A stretch of 64,000 nt of DNA, from the NCBI RefSeq assembly GCF_000716435.1, contig NZ_JNWO01000002.1, positions 682,001 to 746,000 of the forward strand, in the 5' to 3' direction. The stretch's first letter is position 1; each line of letters opens with the position of its first letter. This DNA comes from Streptomyces xylophagus (lineage in GTDB: Bacteria; Actinomycetota; Actinomycetes; Streptomycetales; Streptomycetaceae). Shown here piece by piece: positions 45,213-53,525 of this stretch. The notes beneath the pieces were generated by a model that searched no databases, had not been told where the DNA came from, and saw only the letters and a list, made by a program, of their open reading frames with translations. The position numbers were made by a program, and so were the translations under genes.

Positions 45213-45390
45213 GCTGCTGCTGATGGGAGCCGAGGCCCGGTTCCTGGGGCACGGCGGTATCCGGGTGGTCGCGCGAGCGGCCTAGGTCAGCGAGACGACC
45301 GTCCGCAAGGGCGTGGACGAGTTGGAAGCCGACGAGGAGACCTGTCAGGTGCCGGTGCGCAGGACGGCGACGAGCAGGCCGCAGGAAGTC
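45213..45390 (+). pseudogene. ISAzo13-like transposase N-terminal remnant
   Basis: The plus strand reads LLMGAEARFLGHGGIRVVARAA-stop-VSETTVRKGVDELEADEETCQVPVRRTA. This matches the EARxLGHGGIxxVARAxGVSExTVRxGVxELE helix-turn-helix start of ISAzo13-family transposases, with a stop (TAG) where Gly is expected. The catalytic part is missing. Confidence 0.6.
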
Positions 45391-45456
45391 TCGATGCCCA
45401 CTGACATCGGCTCGACCTCGGTATCGCCGTGTTCGGCAAGCAGATCTAGTGCCGCA

Positions 45457-46209
45457 TCAGGCAACGTTCGTCCTGTCGACGAAGGGCCGTAGGCGCCGGT
45501 CGTCGGCATGGCGGTTCCGCCAGATGATGTAGCGGCGGATCATGCTGCCCTGTTCCTTGTGGTTGGCGTGGTCGGTGCCGTCGAGGGTGAAGTAGCGCAG
45601 GGCCGTGAACTGGGCCTCGATCCGATTCAGCTAGGAGGAGTTGGTCGGCGTGTAGGCGATCTCAACGTTGTTCGCCGCCGCCCAGGTGCCGACCCGCTGG
45701 CACTTCTCCGTGGTCAGGTGCGGCGAGAAGTTGTCGCAGACGATCGTGATCCGCACCGTCGGAGGGTAGAGGGTGCGCAGGTAGCGGCAGAACTCCAGGA
45801 ACTGTGTGCGCCGCTTGAGCGGTTTGATGTGGCCGTAGAGCTTGTCCTTGGCCAGGTCTAGGGCGGCAAACAGGTGCCGCACCCCGCCGTAGCGATTGTA
45901 GGTCGCCCGGCGTCGGCGGCGGGGCTCACGGGCGGGGTCCTTGTGCCCGCCGCCGCGCTCGGCCCACTGCCGCCCGGGGTGCGGCATCAGGTTGAGCGGC
46001 CCGAACTCGTCTATACAGAAGGCGGCTTCGGGCTCGCCGTCCTCGGCTATGACTTCATCGTCGGCGATCGCGTAGAGATGCTCGACACGGGCCTTCTTGG
46101 CCGCATAGTCCGGATCGCGGGAGGTCTTCCGGGTCTTCAGGCGCTGAAAGGAGACGTCCTCCTCACGGAGCAGAAGCCGCGGGCCCTCGTGGCTGATGTC
46201 GTCGACCAC
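45457..46209 (-). pseudogene. IS630-family transposase, N-truncated with internal stop
   Basis: The catalytic DDE domain is present: CIDEFGPLNLMPHPGRQWAERGG, TIVCDNFSPHLTTEKCQRVGTWAAANNVEIAYTPTNSS, then TAG (45631-45633) in place of the conserved Trp. LNRIEAQFTALRYFTLDGTDHANHKEQGSMIRRYIIWRNRHADD continues to TGA at 45457-45459. The helix-turn-helix half is lost; the sequence joins a MarR fragment at about 46215. Confidence 0.8.
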
Positions 46210-46222
46210 CCGCCCGGCGAGA

Positions 46223-46517
46223 AGGAAGTCGGCCAGTTTGGTTAGACTCCAGGTCGAGAACGGCCGGCTACGTGGACCGCCGCGACGACCCCGCGAACCG
46301 GCGCAACCAGCTCGCCGTGCTCACCGAGGGAGGGCACCGACTCCTGGAGCGGGTGGCGCCCGGCCATGTCGAGGCCGTGCGACACGCGATCTTCGACGCG
46401 TTGACGCCGGATCAGGTCCGCCAGTTCGCGGAGATCGGCGAGGCGATCAACGCCGCACTGCAACATGTGGACGCAGCCCAGGACGATGAAGAGGCGCTGC
46501 CCTGGCGTCGGCGGTAG
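46223..46517 (+). pseudogene. MarR-family regulator, C-terminal fragment
   Basis: RRDDPANRRNQLAVLTEGGHRLLERVAPGHVEAVRHAIFDALTPDQVRQFAEIGEAINAAL is the wing and dimerisation helices of a MarR protein. The recognition helix is missing and a frame slip lies near RLQVENG. The break coincides with the N-truncated IS630 remnant. Confidence 0.65.
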
Positions 46518-46702
46518 GGGCGGATCACAACACGGGCAACCGGATGGGCAGTCATGGGTTCGCCCATGCCGGGAATTGTCGATGCGATCGGGAGCGTCCG
46601 ACGGTCTGTGTCGCAGCCCTGTCAGGTCTGTTCCGGAGCTGATCGCCGAGTTCACGGCGCCTCACGGAGCTTCTGCCTGTTCCGTGTGCTCGGTCCTGTA
46701 GG

Positions 46703-47086
46703 TCACTGGGTGCGCCAGGACTCCAGCCGTTGGGCGGTCGTGCGCAGATCGGCTTCCTGTGCCCGGACGGCCTGGGCGAGTTCGTACAGGTCGTCGTCCT
46801 TGGCCCGGAGGGGCTGGCCGGAGACGTGCATGTACTGGCTGGCGCAGGCCCAGCCGATGACCAGGTTGTAGTCGGTGAAGGGCCGCAACAGCAGTGCGGT
46901 GTGCAGGAAGGTCGCGGCCCGGGAGGCGGCCTCCTCGTAGTAGAGGACGCCGCGTTCCCGCTCGAAGGTGTGCCGGTCGGCCATGAACCCCAGGGCGCCC
47001 CAGTCCGAGATGGGCACGTTCAGCGGGGAGATCGCCGACTGGATCTGCAGGACCCAGCCGACATCGACTCGGATGATCGGGCTCAC
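46703..47086 (-). CDS. Fic/Doc-like toxin with a degenerate active-site motif
   Basis: 127 residues from GTG 47084-47086. The helical core (ASRAATFLHTALLLRPFTDYNLVIGWACASQYMHVSG) aligns with Fic/Doc proteins around the HPFxDGNKR motif, but here it reads LRPFTDYNLVIG: the catalytic His and the Lys-Arg are absent, while Pro-Phe, Asp and Asn remain. The C-terminal PLRAKDDDLYELAQAVRAQEADLRTTAQRLESW fits the Streptomyces Doc-like group. The start overlaps the antitoxin stop (GTGA). Likely the toxin or an inactive derivative. Confidence 0.75.
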   Translation of the reverse strand: MSPIIRVDVGWVLQIQSAISPLNVPISDWGALGFMADRHTFERERGVLYYEEAASRAATFLHTALLLRPFTDYNLVIGWACASQYMHVSGQPLRAKDDDLYELAQAVRAQEADLRTTAQRLESWRTQ

Positions 47087-47289
47087 CGCTGTCCCTCGGG
47101 GAACCGGGCCACGACGCCGGGCAGCACCCGGGCAGCTTCCTCGACCGCCCCCTCCACGAAGGCGAGCCGGTCGGCCTCCTGGACCGTCACATCGTGCACG
47201 TGCTGCTTCAGACTCCGGCCCGTCAGCGCCGCCCGCTCGCGCAGCCGCGCCATCTCGTCCTCGGTGAATTCCACATTGAGTGCAGGCAT
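47083..47289 (-). CDS. Ribbon-helix-helix antitoxin
   Basis: 68 residues: ALNVEFTEDEMARLRERAALTGRSLKQHVHDVTVQEADRL, an Arc/MetJ-type beta-strand followed by two helices. The C-terminal half is acidic/hydrophobic and would wrap the toxin. It overlaps the toxin gene by 4 nt. Three phased GGTACC sites lie just upstream of its ATG, as expected for an autorepressor. Confidence 0.85.
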   Translation of the reverse strand: MPALNVEFTEDEMARLRERAALTGRSLKQHVHDVTVQEADRLAFVEGAVEEAARVLPGVVARFPEGQR

Positions 47290-47297
47290 GAACCCAA

Positions 47298-47327
47298 GGT
47301 ACCGCGATCGGTACCTCGCGTGGTACC
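47298..47327. promoter_or_regulatory. Phased GGTACC operator of the toxin-antitoxin pair
   Basis: GGTACC occurs at 47298-47303, 47310-47315 and 47322-47327, exactly 12 bp apart. The first two form the dyad GGTACCG-CGAT-CGGTACC. The array begins 9 nt upstream of the antitoxin start codon. Confidence 0.75.
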
Positions 47328-47343
47328 CGAACTCGGCAAGGCG

Positions 47344-47840
47344 CTACGGGCCGTCTGATTCGTTGTTCGTGAACTTCAGGTGTTCCCGCAGCCACCGCTC
47401 GGTGCTGTTGACGTGCATGAGCGCGGCTGCGTGGCTGAGAGAGGCGTCGCCGATGGCCAGTGCTTCGTAGATGGCTTCATGCTCGGCCAAGGTCCGTCCC
47501 GCGGCCCGGGAGTCGACAAGTCCGCGCCAGACGCGGGCGCGCAGAGTGCGGCCCGAGATCCCGTCCAGGATGGTCAGGAGTGTTTCGTTCGCGGTGGCCG
47601 AGACGACAGCGCGGTGGAAAGCCGCGTCATGGACGTTCAGCAACTCGACGTCCTCATGCGCCTCTCGCATCGCGTCCAGGTGCTTCTTCACCTCGGCCAG
47701 GGCTGTGTCCGACATGCGAGTGGCGGCCAGCGCGGCGGCAGCGGGCTCGAGCAACCGTCGTACCTCCATCAGATCCAGCAGTGCACCCGAGTCGCCTTGG
47801 AGCAGTTCCACCGCGCCGCCGAGGCCGAGCCTCCCAGGAA
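47344..47840 (-). pseudogene. GntR (FadR/FCD) regulator, HTH lost
   Basis: The FCD ligand domain is intact (GALLDLMEVRRLLEPAAAALAATRM, HDAAFHRAVVSATANETLLTILDGISGRTLRARVWRG, EHEAIYEALAIGD), with its metal-site His/Asp/Glu residues. The winged-helix domain is missing. Upstream codons run into the TetR fragment that lies head-to-head. Confidence 0.7.
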
Positions 47841-47942
47841 CAGTGGCAGATCCTTGCTCTTTGATGAGCCGACCTACTGGAAGCAGTGGATGGGGCGAGG
47901 GCCGGCTCGCCTGCGCCATGAGTCGTTCCTGGTTCGCTCAGT

Positions 47943-48367
47943 GGCAACAGCCGGCATTCGCGGCGGACGGCAGCACGTCGATGAAGCAGATCTCCCAGCG
48001 CGCGGGAGTCGGAGCGGGCACCCTGTACCGCAACTTCCCCACCCTTGAGTCGCTGGTCCTGGCCGTCTACCAGGACGAGGTGGCACGCATCATCGCCACC
48101 GTGCCCGACCTGCTGGCCCCGATGCCGCGACTGGAAGCGCTCCGCCACTGGACGACCGACCTCGTCGAGGGCATGCGCAGAAAGCACGGTCTCGGCGACG
48201 CCCTGGGCCCGGGTGCACACCAGGCGATCACCGAGCAGAGCTACGGGCCGGTCATCGCCGCGATCACACAGCTCCTCGACGCCGGCAAGAAGGACGGGAG
48301 CATTCCCCCAGGACCGGGCACCCCACATGCTCGCGCTCATCCTCGACGGACCCCGCACGCACCGGTA
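47943..48367 (+). pseudogene. TetR-family regulator, truncated and frameshifted
   Basis: AFAADGSTSMKQISQRAGVGAGTLYRNFPTLESLVLAVYQDEVARI is a TetR helix-turn-helix whose first helix and start codon are missing. The C-terminal domain follows (LEALRHWTTDLVEGMRRKHGLGDALGPGAHQAI). The end requires a slip near 48300 to reach HMLALILDGPRTHR-stop. Confidence 0.65.
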
Positions 48368-48408
48368 GACGCCGCGCACGGAACAGGGCCCGTCAAGTGA
48401 TCGACTTA

Positions 48409-48515
48409 GAGAGCCCGGCGGTAGGCGTCACTTGAGTCTTCTGGTGGTGGGTAGGTGTCCCAGCGGTAGCGCGGCGGACGCGTGTGCGGAGTGTGACGAG
48501 TACGCATGGCCGCGC
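48409..48515. mobile_element. Left-end remnant of an IS5-type element (related to 53946-54904)
   Basis: GAGAGCCCGGCGGTAGGCGT (48409-48428) matches the inverse of the right end of the element at 53946-54904 in 19 of 20 positions. The following bases parallel its transposase 3' end (TCACTTGAGTCT...GGTGGTGGG...GCGGAGTGTGACGA). Confidence 0.7.
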
Positions 48516-48529
48516 CCGGCTGATCCCTA

Positions 48530-48577
48530 GTGCTGCCCCGCAGAAGTTCGTTGAGGGGGCTGATCAAGCTGTCCCCG
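48530..48577. mobile_element. IS630 end remnant, inverted relative to 52603-52646
   Basis: GTGCTGCCCCGCAGAAGTTC and the following bases match the inverse complement of the terminus beyond the IS630 transposase at 52603-52646, with a few mismatches. The two ends face each other across the HxlR/NmrA genes. Confidence 0.6.
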
Positions 48578-48609
48578 TCATAGTCGGCAAGGTGCTGGAG
48601 CCCGCTTGT

Positions 48610-49023
48610 TCACCGGATTCCGGAGTCGGGATATTCGGCATCCCATTCTTGGCGTGCTTGCGCGATGGCGTCGCGGTGTTCCGCCGACCAGTCCGTGAGG
48701 GCCTTGACCAGATAGGTGAGGCTGTGGCCCATCGCCGTGAGCTTGTACTCGACCTGCGGGGGCACCATGGGGTGCACGGTCCGGGTGACCAGGCCGTCGC
48801 GTTCCAACCGGCGCACGGTGAGCGTCAGCATCCGCTGTGAGATACCGGGTATGGCGCGCTGTAGCTGTCGGAAACGGCGGACACCCTGGGCCAGTTCGAC
48901 GACGACCAGGACCGACCATTTGTCGCCGATCCGGTCGAGCACATCGCGGATCCCGCAGTCCTCGTGCTCGTCGCCGCAGCTGACGACGGGTTCGGTGGTT
49001 ACCCCGGTGTGCCCCACTGACAT
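48610..49023 (-). CDS. HxlR-family regulator
   Basis: 137 residues: [63 protein letters not shown], a complete HxlR winged helix with its conserved leading Cys. It is divergent from the NmrA-type gene (85-nt gap), which it probably represses; such pairs often sense quinones or electrophiles through the Cys. Confidence 0.9.
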   Translation of the reverse strand: MSVGHTGVTTEPVVSCGDEHEDCGIRDVLDRIGDKWSVLVVVELAQGVRRFRQLQRAIPGISQRMLTLTVRRLERDGLVTRTVHPMVPPQVEYKLTAMGHSLTYLVKALTDWSAEHRDAIAQARQEWDAEYPDSGIR

Positions 49024-49108
49024 GGAAGTGCCTCCTTACGCTCCCTGCCGCAAAACCGCAGGATGATCCCGGTTACCGAAGAGAACCTACCGGAACGGGA
49101 AAACCCTG

Positions 49109-49921
49109 ATGATCCTGGTTACAGGCAGCACCGGCGCCCTGGGCACGCTGATCGCCGAGCGGCTGGCCGACCGCGACGACACCGTCCTTGGAACGCGCGA
49201 ACCTCAGCGGCTCAAGGCCCCGCTGCCGGTCCGCCACATCGACTTCGACGAGCCCGGCACCCTCGCCGGGGGCTTCGACGCTGTGGATGTACTGCTGCTG
49301 ATCTCCGCGGGCTACGGCGAGGACGACACGGTCATAGCCCGGCAAGGTGCCGCCGTCGACGCCGCAGAGAAGGCCGGTGTGGGGCATGTCGTCTATACGA
49401 GCCTGACCACCGACGGCGATCACCTTCCCTACGCGCTGCCGCACCGTTGGACCGAGCGTCGGCTCCAGGCGAGCACCATGGACTGGACGATCCTGCGCAA
49501 TGGCCTGTACGCGGAGTTGCTGGGTGGCCTAGCGGCGCCGTCGGCCGACGGGCGGATTACCGCCCCGCTCGGCGAGGGTCAACTGGCCGCCGTTGCACGG
49601 GCGGATCTGGCCGATGCCGCGGCGCGCGTGACGGTGGAGGCACCCGCTCATGCGGGGCGCATCTATGAACTCGTCGGCGAGCAGGCCATCGGCGGAGCCG
49701 ACCTGGCCCGCGCTCGCGGCCCACACGTCACCTACGAGCCGGAGACCCTCGCCCAGGCCCGCGCGCGCATCGCCGCTTCCGGCGCCGAGCCGTTCCAGGT
49801 GCCGATGCTGGTGGGCACCTACTCCGCCATCGCGACCGGATTCATGTCCCGCACCGGCGGTGATCTGCGTCAACTGCTGGGCCGCGCACCCCACTCCGCG
49901 CTCGCAGCAGCCCTCGCATAG
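49109..49921 (+). CDS. NmrA-like NAD(P)-binding protein / atypical SDR
   Basis: 270 residues: ILVTGSTGALGTLIAERLADR (Rossmann GxxGxxG) and GVGHVVYTSLTTDGD. Sequences resembling TMDWTILRNGLYAELL are typical of NmrA/QOR2-type quinone oxidoreductases. It probably reduces quinones or senses the NADP redox state. It is divergent from HxlR. An IS630 transposase begins 38 nt after its stop. Confidence 0.9.
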   Translation: MILVTGSTGALGTLIAERLADRDDTVLGTREPQRLKAPLPVRHIDFDEPGTLAGGFDAVDVLLLISAGYGEDDTVIARQGAAVDAAEKAGVGHVVYTSLTTDGDHLPYALPHRWTERRLQASTMDWTILRNGLYAELLGGLAAPSADGRITAPLGEGQLAAVARADLADAAARVTVEAPAHAGRIYELVGEQAIGGADLARARGPHVTYEPETLAQARARIAASGAEPFQVPMLVGTYSAIATGFMSRTGGDLRQLLGRAPHSALAAALA

Positions 49922-49959
49922 CCCACACAGCAACCATTCCGCGCCGGCGGGAAAGAGCC

Positions 49960-50817
49960 ATGCCCCGCGCAACCAAGAGGGCTCTGACGGCGGTTGTGGT
50001 GGACCTTGCCGAGTCGGTGCGTGCGCGCCTGCTGCGGCTCACAGCGTCCGTGACAGCACAGGTCCGGCAGGCCCTACGGGCGAAGATCATTCTCGGTGCG
50101 GCCGACGGGCTGGCCAACGCCGCGATCGCACGCGAGCTGAAGGTCAGCGTCAACACGGTGCGCAAGTGGCGGGGCCGGTTCGCCGCCGGTGGCCTGGCAG
50201 CTCTGGCTGACGCGAAACGCTCCGGCCGACCCTGTGTCTACGGGCCGCAGGTGCGCGTCGCCGTAGTGGCCGCTGCCACCAGCCCGCCCCCGCACCCGGA
50301 GTCGACCTGGTCGCACCGCAAGATCGCAGCGCAGGTGGCGGGCACGGTCTTCACCGCGAACTCGCCGTCCCAGGTCGGCCGGATCCTGGCGGATCTGGAT
50401 CTGAAACCGCACCGGGTGCGGGGCTGGCTCACCCGCCGGGATACCCCGGACTTCTGGCAGCGGGCCGCCGACGTCTGCAACTTGTACCTCTCCCCGCCCG
50501 AGGGTGCGGTGGTGCTGTCCGTCGACGAGAAGACCGCCATCGCTGCGCGATCCCGACGGCACCTTGGACAGGCGCCCCCGCCCGGATGGATAGCCCGGCA
50601 GGAGTTCGAATACCGCCGGCACGGCACCGCCTCCCCCGTCGCGGCACTGGACGTGCGAAGCGGCCAGGTCCTCACAGAGATCATCACCCGGAACAATGCG
50701 GCCACCTTCACCGCCTTCCTCGATCGACTCGATGCGGTCATCGACCCCAGCAAAGAGATCCACATCGTCCTCGACAACGGCTCCTCGCACACAGCCAAGC
50801 ACACCAAGACATGGCTA
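49960..50817 (+). pseudogene. IS630 transposase, N-terminal part (split by IS5 insertion)
   Basis: 286 codons. The helix-turn-helix is GAADGLANAAIARELKVSVNTVRKWRGRFAAGG. The catalytic region begins VVLSVDEKTAIAARSRRH (first Asp), then IHIVLDNGSSHTAKHTKTWL (second Asp). At Leu (CTA, 50815-50817) the frame enters the inserted element. Joining it to 52387-52611 gives a continuous transposase of about 360 residues, the normal IS630 length. Confidence 0.9.
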
Positions 50818-50818
50818 G
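50815..50818. repeat. CTAG target-site duplication, left copy
   Basis: CTAG at 50815-50818 and again at 52384-52387 flank the inserted element. One copy plus removal of the element restores Trp-Leu-Ala-Ala-His in the interrupted transposase. Confidence 0.85.
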
Positions 50819-50833
50819 GATCTGTCCGGCCGA

Positions 50834-51765
50834 TCATGTTCGGAGCCAGATGGTGAGGGCTGCGGCGGTTGCGGTGCCGAGGTAGACGTAACGGCGCTTG
50901 TCATAGCGGGTGGCCACCGCCCGGTGCTGCTTCAGCCGGTTGATGGCCCGCTCGACGGTGTTGCGCTTCCTGTAACGCTCCTCGTCGAAGCCCGGTGGCC
51001 GTCCGCCTCGTGACCCTTTGCGTAGGCGCGCGGCCTGGCTGTCGGTCTTCTCGGGAATCGTGTGCCGGATGCCCCGTTGCCGCAGATAGTCGCGGCAGGG
51101 CCCGTTGCTGTAGGCCTTGTCGGCCGCGACGCTGTCCGGCTTCTTGCGCGGCCTGCCCGGCCCGAGCTTCGGGACACGGATCTTCTCCAGAACCGGCTTG
51201 AACTGCGTGCAGTCCGCCCGCTGACCAGGTGTGACGACCAGGGCTAGCGGGCGGCAGCGGCCGTCCGCACTCAGGTGGAGCTTGGTGGTGAACCCGCCGC
51301 GCGAGCGGCCCAGACCCTCACCTCCCGCACCACCTCCACCAGGCGGGCGTGCAGGCTCTGCCATGGCGTTTCGTCCTGATGTTCTGGCCCCTCGGCCCCC
51401 TTTGACGCGGAGGTCGGCGGCGGGTCGGTGCGGGCGCCCGCCGCATGCTGATGCGCCCGCACGATGGTGGAGTCGACCGAGACGTCCCAGTCGATCTCCC
51501 CGGCCGCGTCGGCCTGGGCCTGGACCTGCTGGAGCAGACGCTCCCACGTGCCGTCGGCTGACCACGGCCGGTGCCGTTCGTAGACGGTCTTCCATGGCCC
51601 GAACCGTTCGGGCAGGTCACGCCACTGCACGCCGGTCCGTACCCGGTGCAGAATCCCGTCGATCACCTGCCGGTGATCCCGCCACCGGCCACAACTCCTG
51701 TTGCTGACCGGCAGAAACGGCCGCAGCCGTTCCCACTCGGCATCACTCAGATCACCCCGCCCCAT
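50834..51765 (-). CDS. IS5-family transposase, two overlapping frames (-1 frameshift)
   Basis: The first frame (51765 to 51271) reads GDLSDAEWERLRPFLP...QVIDGILHRVRTGVQWRDLPERFGPWKTVYERHRPW, then WDVSVDSTIVRAHQHAAG (first Asp). The second frame (open to 50834) reads GLGRSRGGFTTKLHLSADGRCRPLALVVTPGQRADC, VAADKAYSNGPCRDYLR (second Asp) and RYRKRNTVERAINRLKQHRAVATRYDK (Glu). The second is -1 relative to the first; many IS5/IS427-type elements use programmed -1 frameshifting at this point, so this can be functional. Confidence 0.85.
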
Positions 51766-51821
51766 GACAGGAAGAACGACCAGACCACGCGCCGGTCACA
51801 AGATCACACGAATCCTGCTCC

Positions 51822-52295
51822 CTACTCCGTGACGAAGGGCGTGTATCCGACCGGGACCTCGCTCACCTGAAGGTCCGAGAAGAGCAAGGTCAGGTTGTGT
51901 GCGTTGGTCTCAATGCGTACCTCATGGCAGTCGATCCCGAGGGCCTTCGACCAGCGGCGGGTCTTCTCCGACTCAGGGAGAAGCTTGGCTCCCGGGTACA
52001 GACCGTGCCACTTCACGCCCCAGACGTATCCGTCGAGGTCGATACCGGTTTCGTGGTCGATGAGCCGGTCGTCCAAAGAGATCCGCCAGGTCTCCGCCGG
52101 CACTGACGTCTCGCATCGGGCCTCGACGCAGTACCGGAAGAGATACCGCAGGTGGGACGGCGTGATGCCCGTACGGGGATCAGCCGTCGCGTAGACGATG
52201 ACCTCGTAGTCGCGCATGTAGTTGGTGTATCCGTGGTGCACGACAGCGTGATCGAAGATCTCGTCCAGCATCTGTGCAAGTACGGCGGTATCCAT
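51822..52295 (-). CDS. YxiG-like protein, passenger of the IS5 element
   Basis: 157 residues: MDTAVLAQMLDEIFDHAVVHHGYTNYMRDYEVIVYATADP, later DLDGYVWGVKWHGLYPGAKLLPESE and HEVRIETNAHNLTLLFSDL. I recognise this as the actinobacterial 'YxiG-like' protein type, whose function is unknown to me. No signal peptide or membrane segment. It lies wholly inside the IS, upstream of the transposase on the same strand, 57 nt away, and ends near a decayed internal copy of the IS end. It is thus mobile with the element. Confidence 0.85.
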   Translation of the reverse strand: MDTAVLAQMLDEIFDHAVVHHGYTNYMRDYEVIVYATADPRTGITPSHLRYLFRYCVEARCETSVPAETWRISLDDRLIDHETGIDLDGYVWGVKWHGLYPGAKLLPESEKTRRWSKALGIDCHEVRIETNAHNLTLLFSDLQVSEVPVGYTPFVTE

Positions 52296-52386
52296 GCCGT
52301 CCTTCTACCTCACTCGACGAGACCTTCGACACCGAGTTGCACGGGTTCAGACGCCATCGCCTCAAAGATCGACCGGACAGGTCCTA

Positions 52387-52611
52387 GCCGCCCACCCGCG
52401 TTGGCACGTGCACTGGACACCGCCCCACGCCTCCTGGCTGAACCAGATCGAGCTGTTCTTCTCCGTCCTGACCCGTCGTGTCCCGCGGAACGGCGACTTC
52501 CACAGTCGAGACGACCTCATCGACAAGATGGACACCTACGTCATCCAGCACAACAAGGCCGCGAAGTCGTATCGCTGGACCTATGGCGGCACCCCGCTCA
52601 AGACAGCGTGA
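52387..52611 (+). pseudogene. IS630 transposase, C-terminal part (after IS5 insertion)
   Basis: Reads AAHPRWHVHWTPPHASWLNQIELFFSVLTRRVPRNGDFHSRDDLIDKMDTYVIQHNKAAKSYRWTYGGTPLKTA, with the last catalytic Glu in NQIELFF. It continues the frame interrupted at 50817. The IS630 terminus follows to about 52646. Confidence 0.9.
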
Positions 52612-52697
52612 TCGACACCCTCCACGAACTTCTGCGGGACAGCACTGGATCCTCGAACGTCGGCTGAAGCCTGGCCGGGCGGGCGGCTGCCGAAGGG

Positions 52698-53408
52698 TCA
52701 GGCGGCGGGAACCGCCTGCGGATAGAGCACGCTCGGGTCGGCGGACAGGGCGGCCTTGAGCTGGACGGAGTTGTTGTCGGCGAGGATCTCCATGTTCCCG
52801 GCCTCGATACCGTCGAGGGCGGCGCGCACGACATCGGCGGGGTCGTTCTTCTCCACGTCCCACCCGGCCATCATGTCGGTGTCGGTGCTGGCCAGGTGCA
52901 GGCCCGTCACCGCGGTTCCCTGGCCCGCGAGTTCGAGGCGGATGCCGTTGGTGAGGCTCCACGCCGCCGCCTTCGACGCGCTGTAGGCGTTGGCCCCGTC
53001 GTAGGCGAGCCAGGACATCGCCGACAGGACGTTGAGGATGGCCCCGCCGCCATTGGCGGCCAAGACGGGGGTGAACGCCCGGACCACGTTGAGGGTGCCG
53101 AAGTAGTTGGTGTCCATCTCCAGCCGGATCTTCTCGGGGTCCCCGGTGACGAGGTTCTGCTGGGTGAAGACGCCGGCATTGTTGATCAGGAGGGTGACGT
53201 CCGAGGCCGCGCCCGCCGCGGCGGCGACCGACGCCGGATCGGTGATGTCGAGCCGCAGTACCTCCACACCGGGGAGGTCGACGAGGTGAGGGGTGCGCGC
53301 GGTCGCGTAGACCTTGGTGGCGCCCCGGTGCAGGAGCTGTTGGGCGAAGTGCCTGCCGATGCCGCGGTTGGCGCCGGTGACGAGGGCGACGGAACCGGTG
53401 ATCTTCAT
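52698..53408 (-). CDS. Short-chain dehydrogenase/reductase (SDR)
   Basis: 236 residues from ATG 53406-53408, with AGGAG 7 nt upstream; a longer upstream frame includes the promoter and is rejected. Cofactor site VALVTGANRGIGRHFAQQLL, then LLINNAGVF. The active site is ILNVLSAMSWLAYDGANAYSASKAA (Ser...Tyr-x-x-x-Lys). It reduces a carbonyl using NAD(P)H. It is divergent from a MerR regulator, with a MerR-type promoter between them. Confidence 0.93.
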   Translation of the reverse strand: MKITGSVALVTGANRGIGRHFAQQLLHRGATKVYATARTPHLVDLPGVEVLRLDITDPASVAAAAGAASDVTLLINNAGVFTQQNLVTGDPEKIRLEMDTNYFGTLNVVRAFTPVLAANGGGAILNVLSAMSWLAYDGANAYSASKAAAWSLTNGIRLELAGQGTAVTGLHLASTDTDMMAGWDVEKNDPADVVRAALDGIEAGNMEILADNNSVQLKAALSADPSVLYPQAVPAA

Positions 53409-53461
53409 GGGGAGTCTCCTGGCAGTGGTGAGGTGATTCCTGTCCGGGCTGTTCACGGGCT

Positions 53462-53493
53462 ACGCTAAAACCTGACGTTGACGTCAGAGGCAA
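53462..53493 (-). promoter_or_regulatory. MerR-type promoter/operator of the SDR gene
   Basis: Minus-strand -35 TTGCCT (53488-53493) and -10 TTAGCG/TAGCGT (53462-53468) are separated by 19-20 nt. The spacer contains CTGACGT-TG-ACGTCAG (53472-53487), a perfect 7+2+7 dyad. An over-long spacer with a central dyad is the hallmark of MerR-activated promoters. Confidence 0.75.
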
Positions 53494-53525
53494 GGAATGT
53501 GATCCAGGTCATGGAGGGGGCGTTG

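Larger units (their letters stand above)
50819..52383. mobile_element. IS5-family insertion sequence carrying a passenger gene
   Basis: A 1565-bp element between two CTAG copies. Its ends are inverted: GATCTGTCCGGCCGATC on the left and, inward from the right, GACCTGTCCGGTCGATC (15 of 17 identical). It contains an IS5-type transposase (50834-51765, two frames) and a second gene (51822-52295), both on the minus strand. A weaker internal repeat of the end (GATCTTGTGACCGG, inverse at 51793-51806) may be the ancestral end before the passenger was captured. Confidence 0.85.

Noticed and set aside
43100..45215. Target-site duplication of the composite-like unit
   Set aside because: Flanks GTGAG and GTCAG are only similar, not identical, so I do not claim a duplication.
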